Shown piece by piece: positions 24,444 through 33,803 of a DNA stretch of 51,814 nt. The position numbers were made by a program, and so were the translations under genes. The stretch comes from an uncultured bacterium. Lineage in GTDB: Bacteria; Actinomycetota; Coriobacteriia; Coriobacteriales; Coriobacteriaceae. The stretch covers positions 1-51,814 of the forward strand of contig CAJMSL010000001.1 of assembly GCA_905216045.1 (NCBI GenBank). Reading direction: 5' to 3'. Numbering within the stretch: the first letter of the stretch is position 1; each line of letters starts with the position of its first letter. The notes under the pieces were generated by a model. That model saw nothing but the letters and a program-made list of their open reading frames with translations, ran no database searches and had not been told where the DNA came from.

Positions 24444-24515
24444 ATGGAAGGCAGTCCTAGTCGAAAAACCTGCATGTCGCCCTCGGCGCGCCGCGAGGAC
24501 TCCGCACACGCATAA
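24444..24515 (+). CDS. Candidate 23-residue leader peptide upstream of mgtA
   Basis: An ATG follows a near-ideal TTTAGGAGGTGTGCC site and reads 23 codons before TAA: it starts MEGSPSRKTCMSPS and ends EDSAHA. It is basic and Ser/Pro-containing. It lies in the 437-nt pyrE-mgtA gap, 139 nt before mgtA. Salmonella mgtA has a regulatory leader peptide (mgtL), so an analogous role is possible, but the sequence is not similar and no M-box aptamer is evident here. Confidence 0.4.
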   Translation: MEGSPSRKTCMSPSARREDSAHA

Positions 24516-24654
24516 ACGCCACCGGCAGATCGCCAAAACCACCGCAAAGGCGCGCTGCACCCTTTGTGGGCTCAAGAGCTTGACGTGAGCGACATCTAGG
24601 TTTTTTGAAGCAAATACGACACGTACGCTAACTCCCCTCAACAAGGAGGACCCT

Positions 24655-27423
24655 ATGCTGATGCTCAAAACCGTCACGGTACTCGAAGCCATCTCCAAGC
24701 GCCGCCGCACGGCGCGCCCTGCCGCTCATACCGGCCTGTCCAAGAACACCATATTCGCCGCCACCCATAGTGCCGAGGACGCCCTCGTACTGCTTGACGC
24801 CACGGCAAACGGCCTCACCGTCGAGCAGGCAACTGAGCGCCTGAACGCCGTCGGCCCCAACACCATCGAGGCAACGACCAAAACGCTCGCCCGCCGCATC
24901 GCCGACGCGTTCATCGATCCCTTCGCCGGCATCCTCGCCGCGCTCGCGCTGGTCTCGCTCTACATCGACGTGCTCGCCGTACCCGAGCCGCAGCGCGACC
25001 CCTCCACGGTCATCGTCATCGGCATCATGCTGCTGGTATCGGGCGGTATGAAGTTTATCCAGGAAGCCCGCAGCGGCAATGCGGCCGAGGCCCTCAAGGA
25101 CCTGGTCTCCAACACTTGCACCGCCCTGCGCGACGGCGAGCGCATCGAGATCCCCTTCGACGAGCTCGTCCCCGGCGATGTAATCCGTCTCTCTGCCGGC
25201 GATATGGTGCCGGCAGATGCCCGCATCATCACCGCGCGCGACCTGTTTGTGATCGAGTCCGCACTCACCGGCGAGAGCGAGGCCGTCGAGAAGACCACCG
25301 CCGTCACCGTCGTCGAGGGCGCCGACGGCTCCGCACTGCCACTCTCTGCCTGCAAGAACATCGTCTTTACCGGCACCTCCGTGCAAAACGGCGCCGCCAT
25401 GGCGCTTGTCGTTGCCACCGGCTCGGACACCTACCTGGGCGGCATCGCCAAGATGCTCAACGGGCGCGGCGAAAAAAGCGCGTTTGACCGCGGCGTCTCG
25501 AGCGTCTCCATGCTGCTGGTGCGCCTGATGCTCGTTATGGCGCCGGCCGTCTTTGCCATCAACGCCGCCACCAAGGGCAACGTCATCGACGCGCTGCTGT
25601 TCGCCACGAGCGTGGCCGTGGGCATCACGCCGCAGATGCTTCCCGTCATCGTGACCACGAGCCTGTCGCAGGGCGCCAAGGACCTCGCCCGTCGCCAGGT
25701 TATCGTCAAGGAGCTGCCGGCGATTCAAAACCTCGGAGCGATGGACGTCCTGTGCTGCGACAAGACCGGCACCCTCACCGAAGACCGCATCGTGCTCGAG
25801 CGCTACCTCAACACCGATGGCAACGAGGACGCGCGCGTGCTGCGCCATGCGTTTTTGAATAGCTTCTTCCAAACCGGCCTCAAAAACCTTATCGACCTGG
25901 CCGTAATCGACCGTGCCGATGTGACGCCCTCGACCGTCGTGCCCGATTCTATGCTGGACCAGAGTCTGCGCGACCGCTATACCAAGGTCGACGAGGTTCC
26001 CTTCGATTTCTCGCGCCGTCGCCTGAGCGTAGTTGTCGCCGACGCCCAAGGCAAAACCCAGATGGTTACCAAGGGCGCTGCCGAGGAAATGTTCGAGATC
26101 TGCTCCTTTGTCGAGATCGATGGCATCGCTCAGCCGCTCACCGACGAGAAGCTCGCCCAGATTCGCAAGCAGATCGCCGGACTTAACGCCGAGGGCCTAC
26201 GCGTAATTGCCGTGGCGCAGAAGACCAATCCGCGCTGCGTGGGCGAGTTTGGTATCGCCGACGAGTGCGACATGGTGCTGATGGGCTTTTTGGCCTTCCT
26301 CGATCCGCCCAAAGCAAGTGCCGCGGGCGCCGTCGCCACCCTCGAGGCCAAGGGCGTGGCGGTCAAGGTCCTAACCGGCGACAACGACCGCGTCGCCGCC
26401 ACCGTCTGCGAGCAGATTGGTATCGATGCGAGCAACGTCTTGCTCGGCTCCGAGATCGATGCGCTCGATGACGCCGAACTTGCCGAGCGCGCCGAGAAAA
26501 CCCACCTCTTCGCCAAGCTCTCGCCGCTGCAGAAGGCGCGCCTGGTACGTGTCATGCGCGAGATGCTCGGCCACACCGTGGGCTTTATGGGCGACGGCAT
26601 CAACGACGCCGCCGCCATGCGTGCGAGCGATTGCGGCATCTCGGTCGATTCGGCCGTCGATATTGCCAAGGAATCCGCCGATATCATCTTGCTTCAGAAG
26701 GACCTGGGCGTGCTCGAGCGCGGCATCATCGAAGGCCGCCGCACTTACGGCAACCTGCTCAAGTACCTCAAGACCACGGTGAGCTCCAACTTTGGCAATG
26801 TGCTGTCCGTGACCGTCGCGAGCCTGTTCTTGCCGTTTTTGCCCATGAGCGCCCTGCAGCTGGTACTGCTGTCGCTGGTCTACGAGATCGTGTGCATCGC
26901 ACTGCCGTGGGACACCGTCGATGACGCCTGGACTGCCCGCCCGCGTGCCTGGGACGCCGCATCCATCAAGGGCTTTATGCTCGAGCTGGGCCCCGTGAGC
27001 TCGCTGTTTGACATCGTGACCTTCGCCGCGCTCTTCTTTGTCGTGTGCCCCGCCGCCGTGGACGCAAGCTGGTCCGAGCTTGCCGCCGCGGGCGACGTCG
27101 CGGGTATGGCGACCTTTGCTGCGCTCTTCCAGAGCGGCTGGTTTGTCGAGTCCATGTGGTCGCAGACACTCGTGGTCCACATGTTGCGCTCCCCGCATCT
27201 GCCGAGCCCGCGCGACCACGCCGCGCCCGCATTGTGCGTTCTTACCGTGCTGGGCCTGGCGCTCGTCACCTGGCTGCCGGCAAGCCCCATCGCCGATGCG
27301 CTCGGCCTCATGCCGCTGCCCACGAGCTTTTTTGGGCTGCTCATTGGCATCGTTACCGCCTATATCGCGCTCACCCAGCTGGCGAAGCGCCGCTACATTG
27401 CCCGCCACGGCGAGCTGCTGTAG
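24655..27423 (+). CDS. mgtA: Magnesium-transporting P-type ATPase (P3B, MgtA/MgtB type)
   Basis: 922 residues, full length, with AACAAGGAGGACCCT before ATG. P-type motifs: actuator LTGESEAVEK, phosphorylation CDKTGTLTED, nucleotide-binding KGAAEE, and VLTGDNDRVA and GDGINDAAAM of the P domain. About ten membrane segments; the C-terminal block (MSALQLVLLSLVYEI, then further helices to residue about 915) is P3B-like. It imports Mg2+ into the cytosol using ATP. The long leader with a candidate peptide ORF suggests control after initiation. Confidence 0.95.
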   Translation: MLMLKTVTVLEAISKRRRTARPAAHTGLSKNTIFAATHSAEDALVLLDATANGLTVEQATERLNAVGPNTIEATTKTLARRIADAFIDPFAGILAALALVSLYIDVLAVPEPQRDPSTVIVIGIMLLVSGGMKFIQEARSGNAAEALKDLVSNTCTALRDGERIEIPFDELVPGDVIRLSAGDMVPADARIITARDLFVIESALTGESEAVEKTTAVTVVEGADGSALPLSACKNIVFTGTSVQNGAAMALVVATGSDTYLGGIAKMLNGRGEKSAFDRGVSSVSMLLVRLMLVMAPAVFAINAATKGNVIDALLFATSVAVGITPQMLPVIVTTSLSQGAKDLARRQVIVKELPAIQNLGAMDVLCCDKTGTLTEDRIVLERYLNTDGNEDARVLRHAFLNSFFQTGLKNLIDLAVIDRADVTPSTVVPDSMLDQSLRDRYTKVDEVPFDFSRRRLSVVVADAQGKTQMVTKGAAEEMFEICSFVEIDGIAQPLTDEKLAQIRKQIAGLNAEGLRVIAVAQKTNPRCVGEFGIADECDMVLMGFLAFLDPPKASAAGAVATLEAKGVAVKVLTGDNDRVAATVCEQIGIDASNVLLGSEIDALDDAELAERAEKTHLFAKLSPLQKARLVRVMREMLGHTVGFMGDGINDAAAMRASDCGISVDSAVDIAKESADIILLQKDLGVLERGIIEGRRTYGNLLKYLKTTVSSNFGNVLSVTVASLFLPFLPMSALQLVLLSLVYEIVCIALPWDTVDDAWTARPRAWDAASIKGFMLELGPVSSLFDIVTFAALFFVVCPAAVDASWSELAAAGDVAGMATFAALFQSGWFVESMWSQTLVVHMLRSPHLPSPRDHAAPALCVLTVLGLALVTWLPASPIADALGLMPLPTSFFGLLIGIVTAYIALTQLAKRRYIARHGELL

Positions 27424-27523
27424 CAAGTAGACGGAAAACACCCTGCCAGCTGCCGTTGCCACTACCACAGCTGCCAACGCCGCTGCCGTTGCCTCTGCCG
27501 CCGCCGCAGTCTATCCCCCCAGC

Positions 27524-27590
27524 AGTTGCGGTGAAATAGTTCCTGTTTAAAGCCCCGTGACTTTAATTTAGGGACTATTCCACCGCAACT
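27524..27590. repeat. Long imperfect palindrome after mgtA
   Basis: Outer arms AGTTGCGGTGAAATAGTTCC and its complement with two mismatches, inner arms TTTAAAG/CTTTAA, about 67 nt in all. It separates the convergent mgtA and LuxR genes. The preceding 27445-27520 is low-complexity CTGCCGTTGCC-like sequence. Confidence 0.6.
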
Positions 27591-27604
27591 TATTGGAGGA
27601 TTAG

Positions 27605-29149
27605 CTAGTCCTTGGGCGTCCAGGACCAGAAGAAGTTGATAAGGGCTACACGCGAGGCGGTACCGGCCTTTTTGTTGATCGAGGAAATGTGGCGGTAGAG
27701 CGTGAAGCGCGAAAGAAAGAGCGTTGTGGCGATGTCCTGAACGCTCTGGTCCGAAACGACCAAGACCTCAAGAATATCGCGCTCGCGCTCTGTAAGCCCA
27801 AAGGTGGCGACGAAGGCATCGAGGCGTTCATCGGACGTGAGCTCCGCTGCCTCCACGGGCTCGGGGTCGGAGCATGTGGGCGCAAGATCCCCACCAAGAT
27901 CGTCGGTGGCAAGCGGCAGTCCGTCCCGCATCGCGGCATCATCGGCTCGTTGCCCCAACTGCCCCAGCAGCGTAATCGCAATGCCCACAAACATCACGAG
28001 CGCCGCACCGACCGCAGCCAGCACATTTTGACTCGAGATAATCGCCACTGCCGGCGCCGTCACGAACATCGAGCACACGTTGTTGACGACGCGACCCATG
28101 CACGGCCAAAAATATGACCAGCGCGCATAGAGCGAGACGGCGGCATATTTTGTGGTAAAGAACACCACGAAAAAGCCCGAGCCCAGATAAAAGATGATCG
28201 TGGCAGCAAGCTCGTTGCCGCCATTGCCATCGACGATGAGCACAAAGAACGAAAGCGTGGACAGTATGGCGGCACATGTCATGCCGATATTCATATACGA
28301 GCGGCCGTGCAGGTCAAATAGTGCGCCAGCGACCAACGAGCTCACGACAAGCAGCAGGCGCGGCCAATCGCCCAAATCGACGGTTCCGACAGCATGCAGG
28401 GTCGTGAAGCCCGCGTTGAGAGCGGCGAATACGCTGGAAAGATACGCCGTCGCCACGGTCAGGCGAACTACGGCGCGACGGAATGCCGCCTTTGCCTCGG
28501 GATCGTCATGCCACTTGGCGCCATATTCCAGAGCATCTACCGAAAGCCCGGCAGCACTGGGTTCAAAGCTGGGATCGGACTCGTCGCGCAGCTTGGCGCG
28601 TCGGGCACCGTGGAGCAACGCCACCTGCGCGATCGCACAGACGACCAGAACAGCCTGCTGAGGAATGCCGACAGGCATCACCATGTGGTTGAGAACCTGC
28701 ACCAGAACGCCCATGGCGTAAGAAAGTGCGGCGGCGCGCGCCAAGCAGGGCGTTCGCGCAAAGCGCCTCGCAAAATTTGCATGAGCAGTCGATCCGCAGT
28801 AGCCCAGCGCGCAGCACGCCACCAAACCGCCGGCAATTACCACCTCAACCTGAACCGCCATAATCAACAGCAGCAATGCCGCCACCAGCAAAACGCCCGT
28901 GACGTCACTCGTTGCGTCGATAGCATGGGGACGGCGATAGTACAGAATGGGACGCACAAAGAAGCCAATCACGCTCGCGCCGATGACAAGGCTCTCATAA
29001 ATAACAACCTCGTCCGGAGACACGAACTCGGCCATGCGCACATCAAAAAGATACTCGCACGCCAAAAACGTGAAGAAGAACAGCGCCAGGCATATAATCT
29101 CCCGAATGCCCCGACGCAAATATGCGGTTGTGTCTCCCATGCCCCTCAT
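27605..29149 (-). CDS. Membrane-anchored LuxR-family transcriptional regulator
   Basis: 514 residues if started at MRGMGDTTAYLRRG, behind GGGGGTTAACC. About twelve hydrophobic helices fill residues 15-405, in MFS-like fashion. After an acidic linker comes a C-terminal LuxR/GerE HTH (LTERERDILEVLVVSDQSVQDI, LFLSRFTLYRHISSINKK). This architecture is common and much duplicated in Coriobacteriia. It would sense through the membrane domain and bind DNA from the membrane. It has no receiver domain, and no ligand can be named. It is convergent with mgtA. Confidence 0.9.
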   Translation of the reverse strand: MRGMGDTTAYLRRGIREIICLALFFFTFLACEYLFDVRMAEFVSPDEVVIYESLVIGASVIGFFVRPILYYRRPHAIDATSDVTGVLLVAALLLLIMAVQVEVVIAGGLVACCALGYCGSTAHANFARRFARTPCLARAAALSYAMGVLVQVLNHMVMPVGIPQQAVLVVCAIAQVALLHGARRAKLRDESDPSFEPSAAGLSVDALEYGAKWHDDPEAKAAFRRAVVRLTVATAYLSSVFAALNAGFTTLHAVGTVDLGDWPRLLLVVSSLVAGALFDLHGRSYMNIGMTCAAILSTLSFFVLIVDGNGGNELAATIIFYLGSGFFVVFFTTKYAAVSLYARWSYFWPCMGRVVNNVCSMFVTAPAVAIISSQNVLAAVGAALVMFVGIAITLLGQLGQRADDAAMRDGLPLATDDLGGDLAPTCSDPEPVEAAELTSDERLDAFVATFGLTERERDILEVLVVSDQSVQDIATTLFLSRFTLYRHISSINKKAGTASRVALINFFWSWTPKD

Positions 29150-29334
29150 GGTTAACCCCCAGCCGCTCAATTGTCTGGAAATCTATTTTAATAAAGAACC
29201 AGTCTCAATATCGAAGCCAGGCTCGAAATGCTGCCAATTCGACCCCAGCCGTCCACATCACGCCGCGATTTTGAGCCGCATGGACCAGAAGGGACACGCG
29301 CGATCTCTAGCTCGGCCAGGAGTGTCTCCAACTA

Positions 29335-29365
29335 CCACTCATTTAAGTACGTCCCCAATGAGTGG
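29335..29365. repeat. AACGTCCCC hairpin repeat, copy 3 with changed stem
   Basis: CCACTCATT...AATGAGTGG around TAAGTACGTCCCC. Relative to the other copies both arms are changed together (AGTC/GACT to ACTC/GAGT), so pairing is kept. Fragments AGTGTCTCC and AGTGTCCCC flank it. The rest of 29150-29510 shows no gene; CCCATCA (29465) could pair with TGATGGG (29496), covering the next ribosome site. Confidence 0.65.
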
Positions 29366-29510
29366 CCGAAGAGTGTCCCCCGCGTCCAATCAAAAAATGG
29401 GCCATGTGTCCCAGTTGTGGAGACTCGTTGAGCCGTCTGGGTATCGTGAAAGATCGCGCACTCCCCCATCATCAAAAGTGACACACGCTACCAGTTGATG
29501 GGAGGCAGCC

Positions 29511-30248
29511 ATGGGCTTCTTTGACAAGATGTTCGAGAAGAAAGAGTGCGCGATTTGCGGTACCGAGCTGGGACTTCTAGGTAAGACAAAAATCAATGAA
29601 GGCTACCTGTGCAAAGAGTGCGCCGGCAAGCTCTCCCCCTACTTTCACGGCTATCGCTCCAGCACCGCGGACGATATCCGTGAGCAACTCGCCTACCGCG
29701 AGGCCAACGCCGAGCGCCTGTCTTCGTTCAACCCCACGCGCACGCTTTCTGCCGGGCGCACCAATATTATGCTCGATGAGGACGCGGGCCTGCTGATCAT
29801 CACTTCGCAGAGCCGCTGGCGCGACGCCAATCCCGACATCATCGAGTTCTCGCAGGTACTCGGCTGCGATATGGATATCGACGAGCAGCGCACCGAGATC
29901 TATCGCGAGACCAAGGACGGCGAGCGCGAGAGCTACAACCCGCCGCGCTACGACCTGGATTACGACTTTAATCTGACCATCCACGTCAACACGCCGTACT
30001 TTACCGAGATCAACCTGCGCGTGAACGACTCCACCATCGATCAGCGCGGCTCCATCGAATACCGCGAGGCCAAGCGCCAGGCAACCGAAGTCCGCGATGC
30101 GCTGGTGCAGCTGCGCCAGGAGACGCGCGACAGCGTCGTGGCCGCCAAGGCCCCCAAGACCGCGGTGACCTGCCCCTTCTGCGGAGCCACCACCATTCCC
30201 GATGCCAGCGGGCGCTGCGAATACTGCGGCGGCGCCATCGGCGCATAG
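29511..30248 (+). CDS. Zinc-ribbon protein with N-terminal DUF4428
   Basis: 245 residues, site GGGAGGCAGCC. An N-terminal four-Cys DUF4428 ribbon (CAICGTELGLLGKTKINEGYLCKEC) is followed by a central domain without membrane segments (about 50-190) and a C-terminal zinc ribbon CPFCGATTIPDASGRCEYCGG. First of three adjacent genes sharing zinc ribbons (24 and 48 nt gaps), so a single functional unit is likely. The molecular function is unknown. Confidence 0.88.
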   Translation: MGFFDKMFEKKECAICGTELGLLGKTKINEGYLCKECAGKLSPYFHGYRSSTADDIREQLAYREANAERLSSFNPTRTLSAGRTNIMLDEDAGLLIITSQSRWRDANPDIIEFSQVLGCDMDIDEQRTEIYRETKDGERESYNPPRYDLDYDFNLTIHVNTPYFTEINLRVNDSTIDQRGSIEYREAKRQATEVRDALVQLRQETRDSVVAAKAPKTAVTCPFCGATTIPDASGRCEYCGGAIGA

Positions 30249-30272
30249 CCCCCGGCACGGAAAGGACCGATC

Positions 30273-31595
30273 ATGGCCTTCGAGAGCGTTAACTATCAGT
30301 GCCCTGCCTGCGGTGGCCCCTTGCATTTTGCAAGCGCCGAGCAAAAGCTCGTCTGCGACTACTGTGACTCGCGCTTTGAAGTCGAAGAAGTCGAGGCCCT
30401 CTATCGCGAGCGCCAGGACAAGGCCGATGCCAAAGCCGATGCGGCAGCCGCAACGCCCAAGCCTGCTGTCGACGATGCCGTGCAGGAGCTGGCCCAAAAC
30501 GCCGGCTACATCTGCTCGTCGTGCGGCGCCGAGCTCGTGTCCGACGGCACCGTCGCCGTCACCACCTGCCCGTACTGCGGCAACTCCGCCGTGGCGCCCG
30601 GCCAGCTCTCGGGCGACTGCTCGCCCGACCTGGTAATTCCGTTTAAGCTCGGCCGCGACGACGTTATGGCCGCGCTCAAAGAGCACTACAAGGGCAAGAT
30701 CCTGCTGCCCAAGAGCTTTGTCACCGGCAACCACATCGACGAAGTCCAAGGCGTTTACGTGCCGTTTTGGCTTTACGGCGCCCGCGTGGACGGCGAAGTG
30801 TGCTTCGATGCGACCAACGAGACCGTGACCGAGGAATCCGACCGCACCGTCACGACCACCGACCACTACGACGCCTACCGCAAGGGAAACATCTCGTTTA
30901 AGCGCGTGCCCGTCGACGGATCGTCCAAGATGCCCGACGGCCACATGGCCGCCATCGCGCCGTTTGACTACGATGCCCTGCGCCCGATTTCGGTCGCGTA
31001 TATGCCCGGCTACATCGCCAACCGCTACGACGAGGCCTGCGAAACCTGCAAGGCGCGCGCCGAACGCCGCATGGAGGAAAGCACGATCTCGGCCCTGCGC
31101 GAAACCGTCGTCGACGAATACGACGATGCCACGGTCGAAAGCAAGCAGCTCGACTACACCTGGGAAGACAGCGACTATGCCCTGTTCCCCGTGTGGATGC
31201 TTTCCACCTCGTGGAACGGCAAGAGCTACCTGTTTGCCATGAACGGCCAAACCGGCCGTATGGTCGGCGAGCTTCCTTGCTCCAAGCCCAAGCTCGCTAT
31301 CGCCTCGGTGCTGTTCTTTGTGATCGGATTTGTCCTCTCCCAGATCCTCTTCATGGGTGAGAACGCCTTCGATCCGGATTACCTCACCTTTGATATCGAG
31401 GGCATCCTCATCAACATCGTCGCGCCGCTGATCATCGTGGTCATCGCAGACGTGCTGCTGGTGGGCCAGCTCAAGACGGCCAACGAGGCCACCCACGCCG
31501 ATTGCTACTGTGGCGAGCTCGACCTGACCGAGAAGCACGACACCTTCAGCCACACCGAGACCACCGTTGTCATGAAGGACGACAAGGACGATTAA
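30273..31595 (+). CDS. Zinc-ribbon membrane protein, B. subtilis YdjG-like
   Basis: 440 residues. Two zinc ribbons at the N-terminus (CPACGGPLHFASAEQKLVCDYC, residues about 10-31, and CSSCGAELVSDGTVAVTTCPYC, about 85-108), then a beta-rich region, and two hydrophobic helices near residues 345-370 and 378-402 with a short acidic tail. This matches the TFIIB-like ribbon plus membrane layout of Bacillus YdjG, which works with YdjH, YdjI and PspA-type YdjF at the membrane. No PspA gene is in the window. Confidence 0.85.
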   Translation: MAFESVNYQCPACGGPLHFASAEQKLVCDYCDSRFEVEEVEALYRERQDKADAKADAAAATPKPAVDDAVQELAQNAGYICSSCGAELVSDGTVAVTTCPYCGNSAVAPGQLSGDCSPDLVIPFKLGRDDVMAALKEHYKGKILLPKSFVTGNHIDEVQGVYVPFWLYGARVDGEVCFDATNETVTEESDRTVTTTDHYDAYRKGNISFKRVPVDGSSKMPDGHMAAIAPFDYDALRPISVAYMPGYIANRYDEACETCKARAERRMEESTISALRETVVDEYDDATVESKQLDYTWEDSDYALFPVWMLSTSWNGKSYLFAMNGQTGRMVGELPCSKPKLAIASVLFFVIGFVLSQILFMGENAFDPDYLTFDIEGILINIVAPLIIVVIADVLLVGQLKTANEATHADCYCGELDLTEKHDTFSHTETTVVMKDDKDD

Positions 31596-31643
31596 CCATC
31601 CTGACCAATACCACCCGGCCTTTGACGAGAAAGGAAGATCACC

Positions 31644-32879
31644 ATGGGACTCTTGAAAGCTGGATTGGGTGCTGCCGGCGGCGTCATGGCCGACCAGTGG
31701 AAGGAATTTATCTACTGCGAATCGATGCCCGCTGACGTCTTGGCCTGCAAGGGCAGCAAGCGCACCGGCGGCCGCAGCTCCAACACGCGCGGCGAGGACA
31801 ACGTCATCTCCAACGGCTCGGTCATCGCCGTCAACGACGGCCAGGGCATGCTCGTGGTGCAAAACGGCAAGATCATCGAAGTCGCGCTGGAGCCCGGTGA
31901 GTTCGTCTTTGACACCGGCAGCGAGCCGAGCGTCTTTAGCGGCAACCTGGGCGACTCCATCAAGGAGACCTTCGCCAATATCGGCAGCCGCTTTACCTTT
32001 GGCGGCGACGCGGGCAAGGACCAGCGCGTCTACTTCATCAACACCAAGGAGATCATCGGCAACAAGTACGGCACCGCCTCTCCCGTGCCCTTCCGCGTAG
32101 TCGACAACAATATCGGTCTGGATGTCGACATCTCCGTTCGCTGCAACGGCGAGTATTCGTACCGTATCACCAACCCGCTGCTGTTCTACACCAATGTGTG
32201 CGGCAACGTGACCGATAGCTATACGCGCGACAAGATCGACAGCCAGCTTAAGTCCGAGCTGCTCACCGCCCTGCAGCCCGCCTTTGCCAAGATCTCGGAG
32301 ATGGGCATCCGCTACAGCGCCATCCCCGGCCACACCACCGAGCTCGCCCGCGCGCTCAACGAGGTCCTCTCTGCCGACTGGCGTGACCTGCGCGGCGTTG
32401 AGATCGTAAGCTTTGGCGTCAACTCCATCGCCGCCTCGCAAGAAGACGAGCAGATGATCAAGGACCTGCAGAAAGCCGCGGTCATGCGCGATCCCACCAT
32501 GGCGGCAGCCAACATCGCCAGCGCCCAGAGCGATGCGATGCGCGCGGCAGCCGCCAACCCCAACGGCGCGATGGCAGGCTTTATGGGCATGGGCATGGCA
32601 GGTGGCATGGGCGGCATGAACGCTAGCCAGCTGTTCGCCGCCGGTCAGGCACAGCAGCAGGCTGCCCCGCAGCCGGCTCCGGCACCCGCCCCGGCTCCTG
32701 TCGCCGCACCTGCGGCCGGCACGTGGACCTGCAGCTGCGGCGCCACCAACACCGGCAAGTTCTGCTCCGAGTGCGGTAGTCCCGCACCCGCCCCGGCACC
32801 GGCCAAGTGGTTCTGCCCCAACTGCGGCAGCGAAAACGGCGGCAAGTTCTGCAGCAACTGCGGAACGCCCAGGCCCTAG
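31644..32879 (+). CDS. SPFH/virion-core-like protein with C-terminal zinc ribbons (YdjI-like)
   Basis: 411 residues. The N-terminal two-thirds (about 1-285) is the SPFH/virion core protein family (QWKEFIYCESMPADVLACKG, DGQGMLVVQNGKI, LEPGEFVFDTGSEPSVF). Then a Gly/Met-rich stretch (FMGMGMAGGMGGMN), a Pro/Ala linker and two short zinc ribbons (CSCGATNTGKFCSECG and CPNCGSENGGKFCSNCG). No membrane helix. SPFH proteins scaffold membrane microdomains. It follows a YdjG-like gene as in Bacillus ydjFGHI. Confidence 0.9.
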   Translation: MGLLKAGLGAAGGVMADQWKEFIYCESMPADVLACKGSKRTGGRSSNTRGEDNVISNGSVIAVNDGQGMLVVQNGKIIEVALEPGEFVFDTGSEPSVFSGNLGDSIKETFANIGSRFTFGGDAGKDQRVYFINTKEIIGNKYGTASPVPFRVVDNNIGLDVDISVRCNGEYSYRITNPLLFYTNVCGNVTDSYTRDKIDSQLKSELLTALQPAFAKISEMGIRYSAIPGHTTELARALNEVLSADWRDLRGVEIVSFGVNSIAASQEDEQMIKDLQKAAVMRDPTMAAANIASAQSDAMRAAAANPNGAMAGFMGMGMAGGMGGMNASQLFAAGQAQQQAAPQPAPAPAPAPVAAPAAGTWTCSCGATNTGKFCSECGSPAPAPAPAKWFCPNCGSENGGKFCSNCGTPRP

Positions 32880-32960
32880 CCCCTCTATCCGGTAATTGGC
32901 GGGGAGGTCCGCCACCCCCGCATTTGCTTCTATGGGTTTCGTTCGATAAAGGAGGACACC

Positions 32961-33803
32961 ATGAAGACAACGTTCAAAAAGTCCGCACTCGCATTTCTGA
33001 CATGCGTCCTGGCGCTCGCCTTTGCCCTGACGGGCTGCAGCGGCGGCGGCAAAGACCCCAAGGCCAACTTCGTCGGCAGCTGGGAACTCTCGGGTGGAAC
33101 CGTGGATGGCGAAGAGCTAACCGATGAGTACATGAAGATGCTCGAGGATTGGGGTGTCCACTGCGTCCTGATTCTCGATGAGGACGGTACAGGTGCCCTC
33201 GACCTGTTCCTTGAAGTCGTCGACCTTAAATGGGAGGCAAAGGACGCCACCACCGTAACCCTCACCGCCGAAGACGAGTCGTATGACATGAAGCTCAAGG
33301 ACGGCAAACTCATCCTCGAAGAAGATGACGGAAATCTTGTCTTTACCAAGTCCGACAAGGACCTGTCCGGCACGGTGAAGAAGGATCGCGAGGCGGCCGA
33401 GAAGGAAGAGGAGATCGATGAGGCCGTCGAAGACGACGATGTCCAGAACGTCGAAATCTCCCCCGCCGTCACCGTCGCCGATGACGATCTGTGCACCATC
33501 ACCATCACCGAGAAGCTCAAGGACGACTGGGGCGATATCGGCTTTGTCGTCAACATCACCAACAAGAGTGACAAGGACCTGACCTTCTACGCCCCCACCG
33601 GCAAGACCAACGTCAACGGCACCATGAAGGAAGCCTGGTTCTCGGCTCACCTGATGCCCGGCACCAACGCCACCGAGGAATTCACGTTCTCGAACGGCAC
33701 GCTCGATAGCCTTGACGACCTCGTCAATACGACCATCGGCATCGACGCCTACCTGACCGATTCCTACGAGGACGTCGCCTCTTACAGCGCAACCATCGCG
33801 TAA
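32961..33803 (+). CDS. Secreted lipoprotein of unknown function
   Basis: 280 residues with AAAGGAGGACACC before ATG. Signal peptide MKTTFKKSALAFLTC and lipobox ALTGCS, anchor Cys about 25. The mature protein starts with a lipocalin-like strand pattern (NFVGSWELSGGTVDGEEL), has a very acidic linker (EKEEEIDEAVEDDDV, about 145-160) and a second beta domain (about 165-280). It follows the zinc-ribbon/SPFH genes by 81 nt and may belong with them. The opposite strand carries the open frame of the response regulator. Confidence 0.85.
   Translation: MKTTFKKSALAFLTCVLALAFALTGCSGGGKDPKANFVGSWELSGGTVDGEELTDEYMKMLEDWGVHCVLILDEDGTGALDLFLEVVDLKWEAKDATTVTLTAEDESYDMKLKDGKLILEEDDGNLVFTKSDKDLSGTVKKDREAAEKEEEIDEAVEDDDVQNVEISPAVTVADDDLCTITITEKLKDDWGDIGFVVNITNKSDKDLTFYAPTGKTNVNGTMKEAWFSAHLMPGTNATEEFTFSNGTLDSLDDLVNTTIGIDAYLTDSYEDVASYSATIA

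Noticed and set aside
24380..24654. M-box riboswitch before mgtA
   Set aside because: The conserved M-box blocks cannot be found in the leader; only a peptide ORF is visible.
29577..32915. A 1112-codon open frame on the minus strand across the zinc-ribbon/SPFH genes
   Set aside because: It is antisense to three recognisable genes with good ribosome sites; its Gly/Val/Ala/Asp-rich composition is what GC-rich codons give on the opposite strand.
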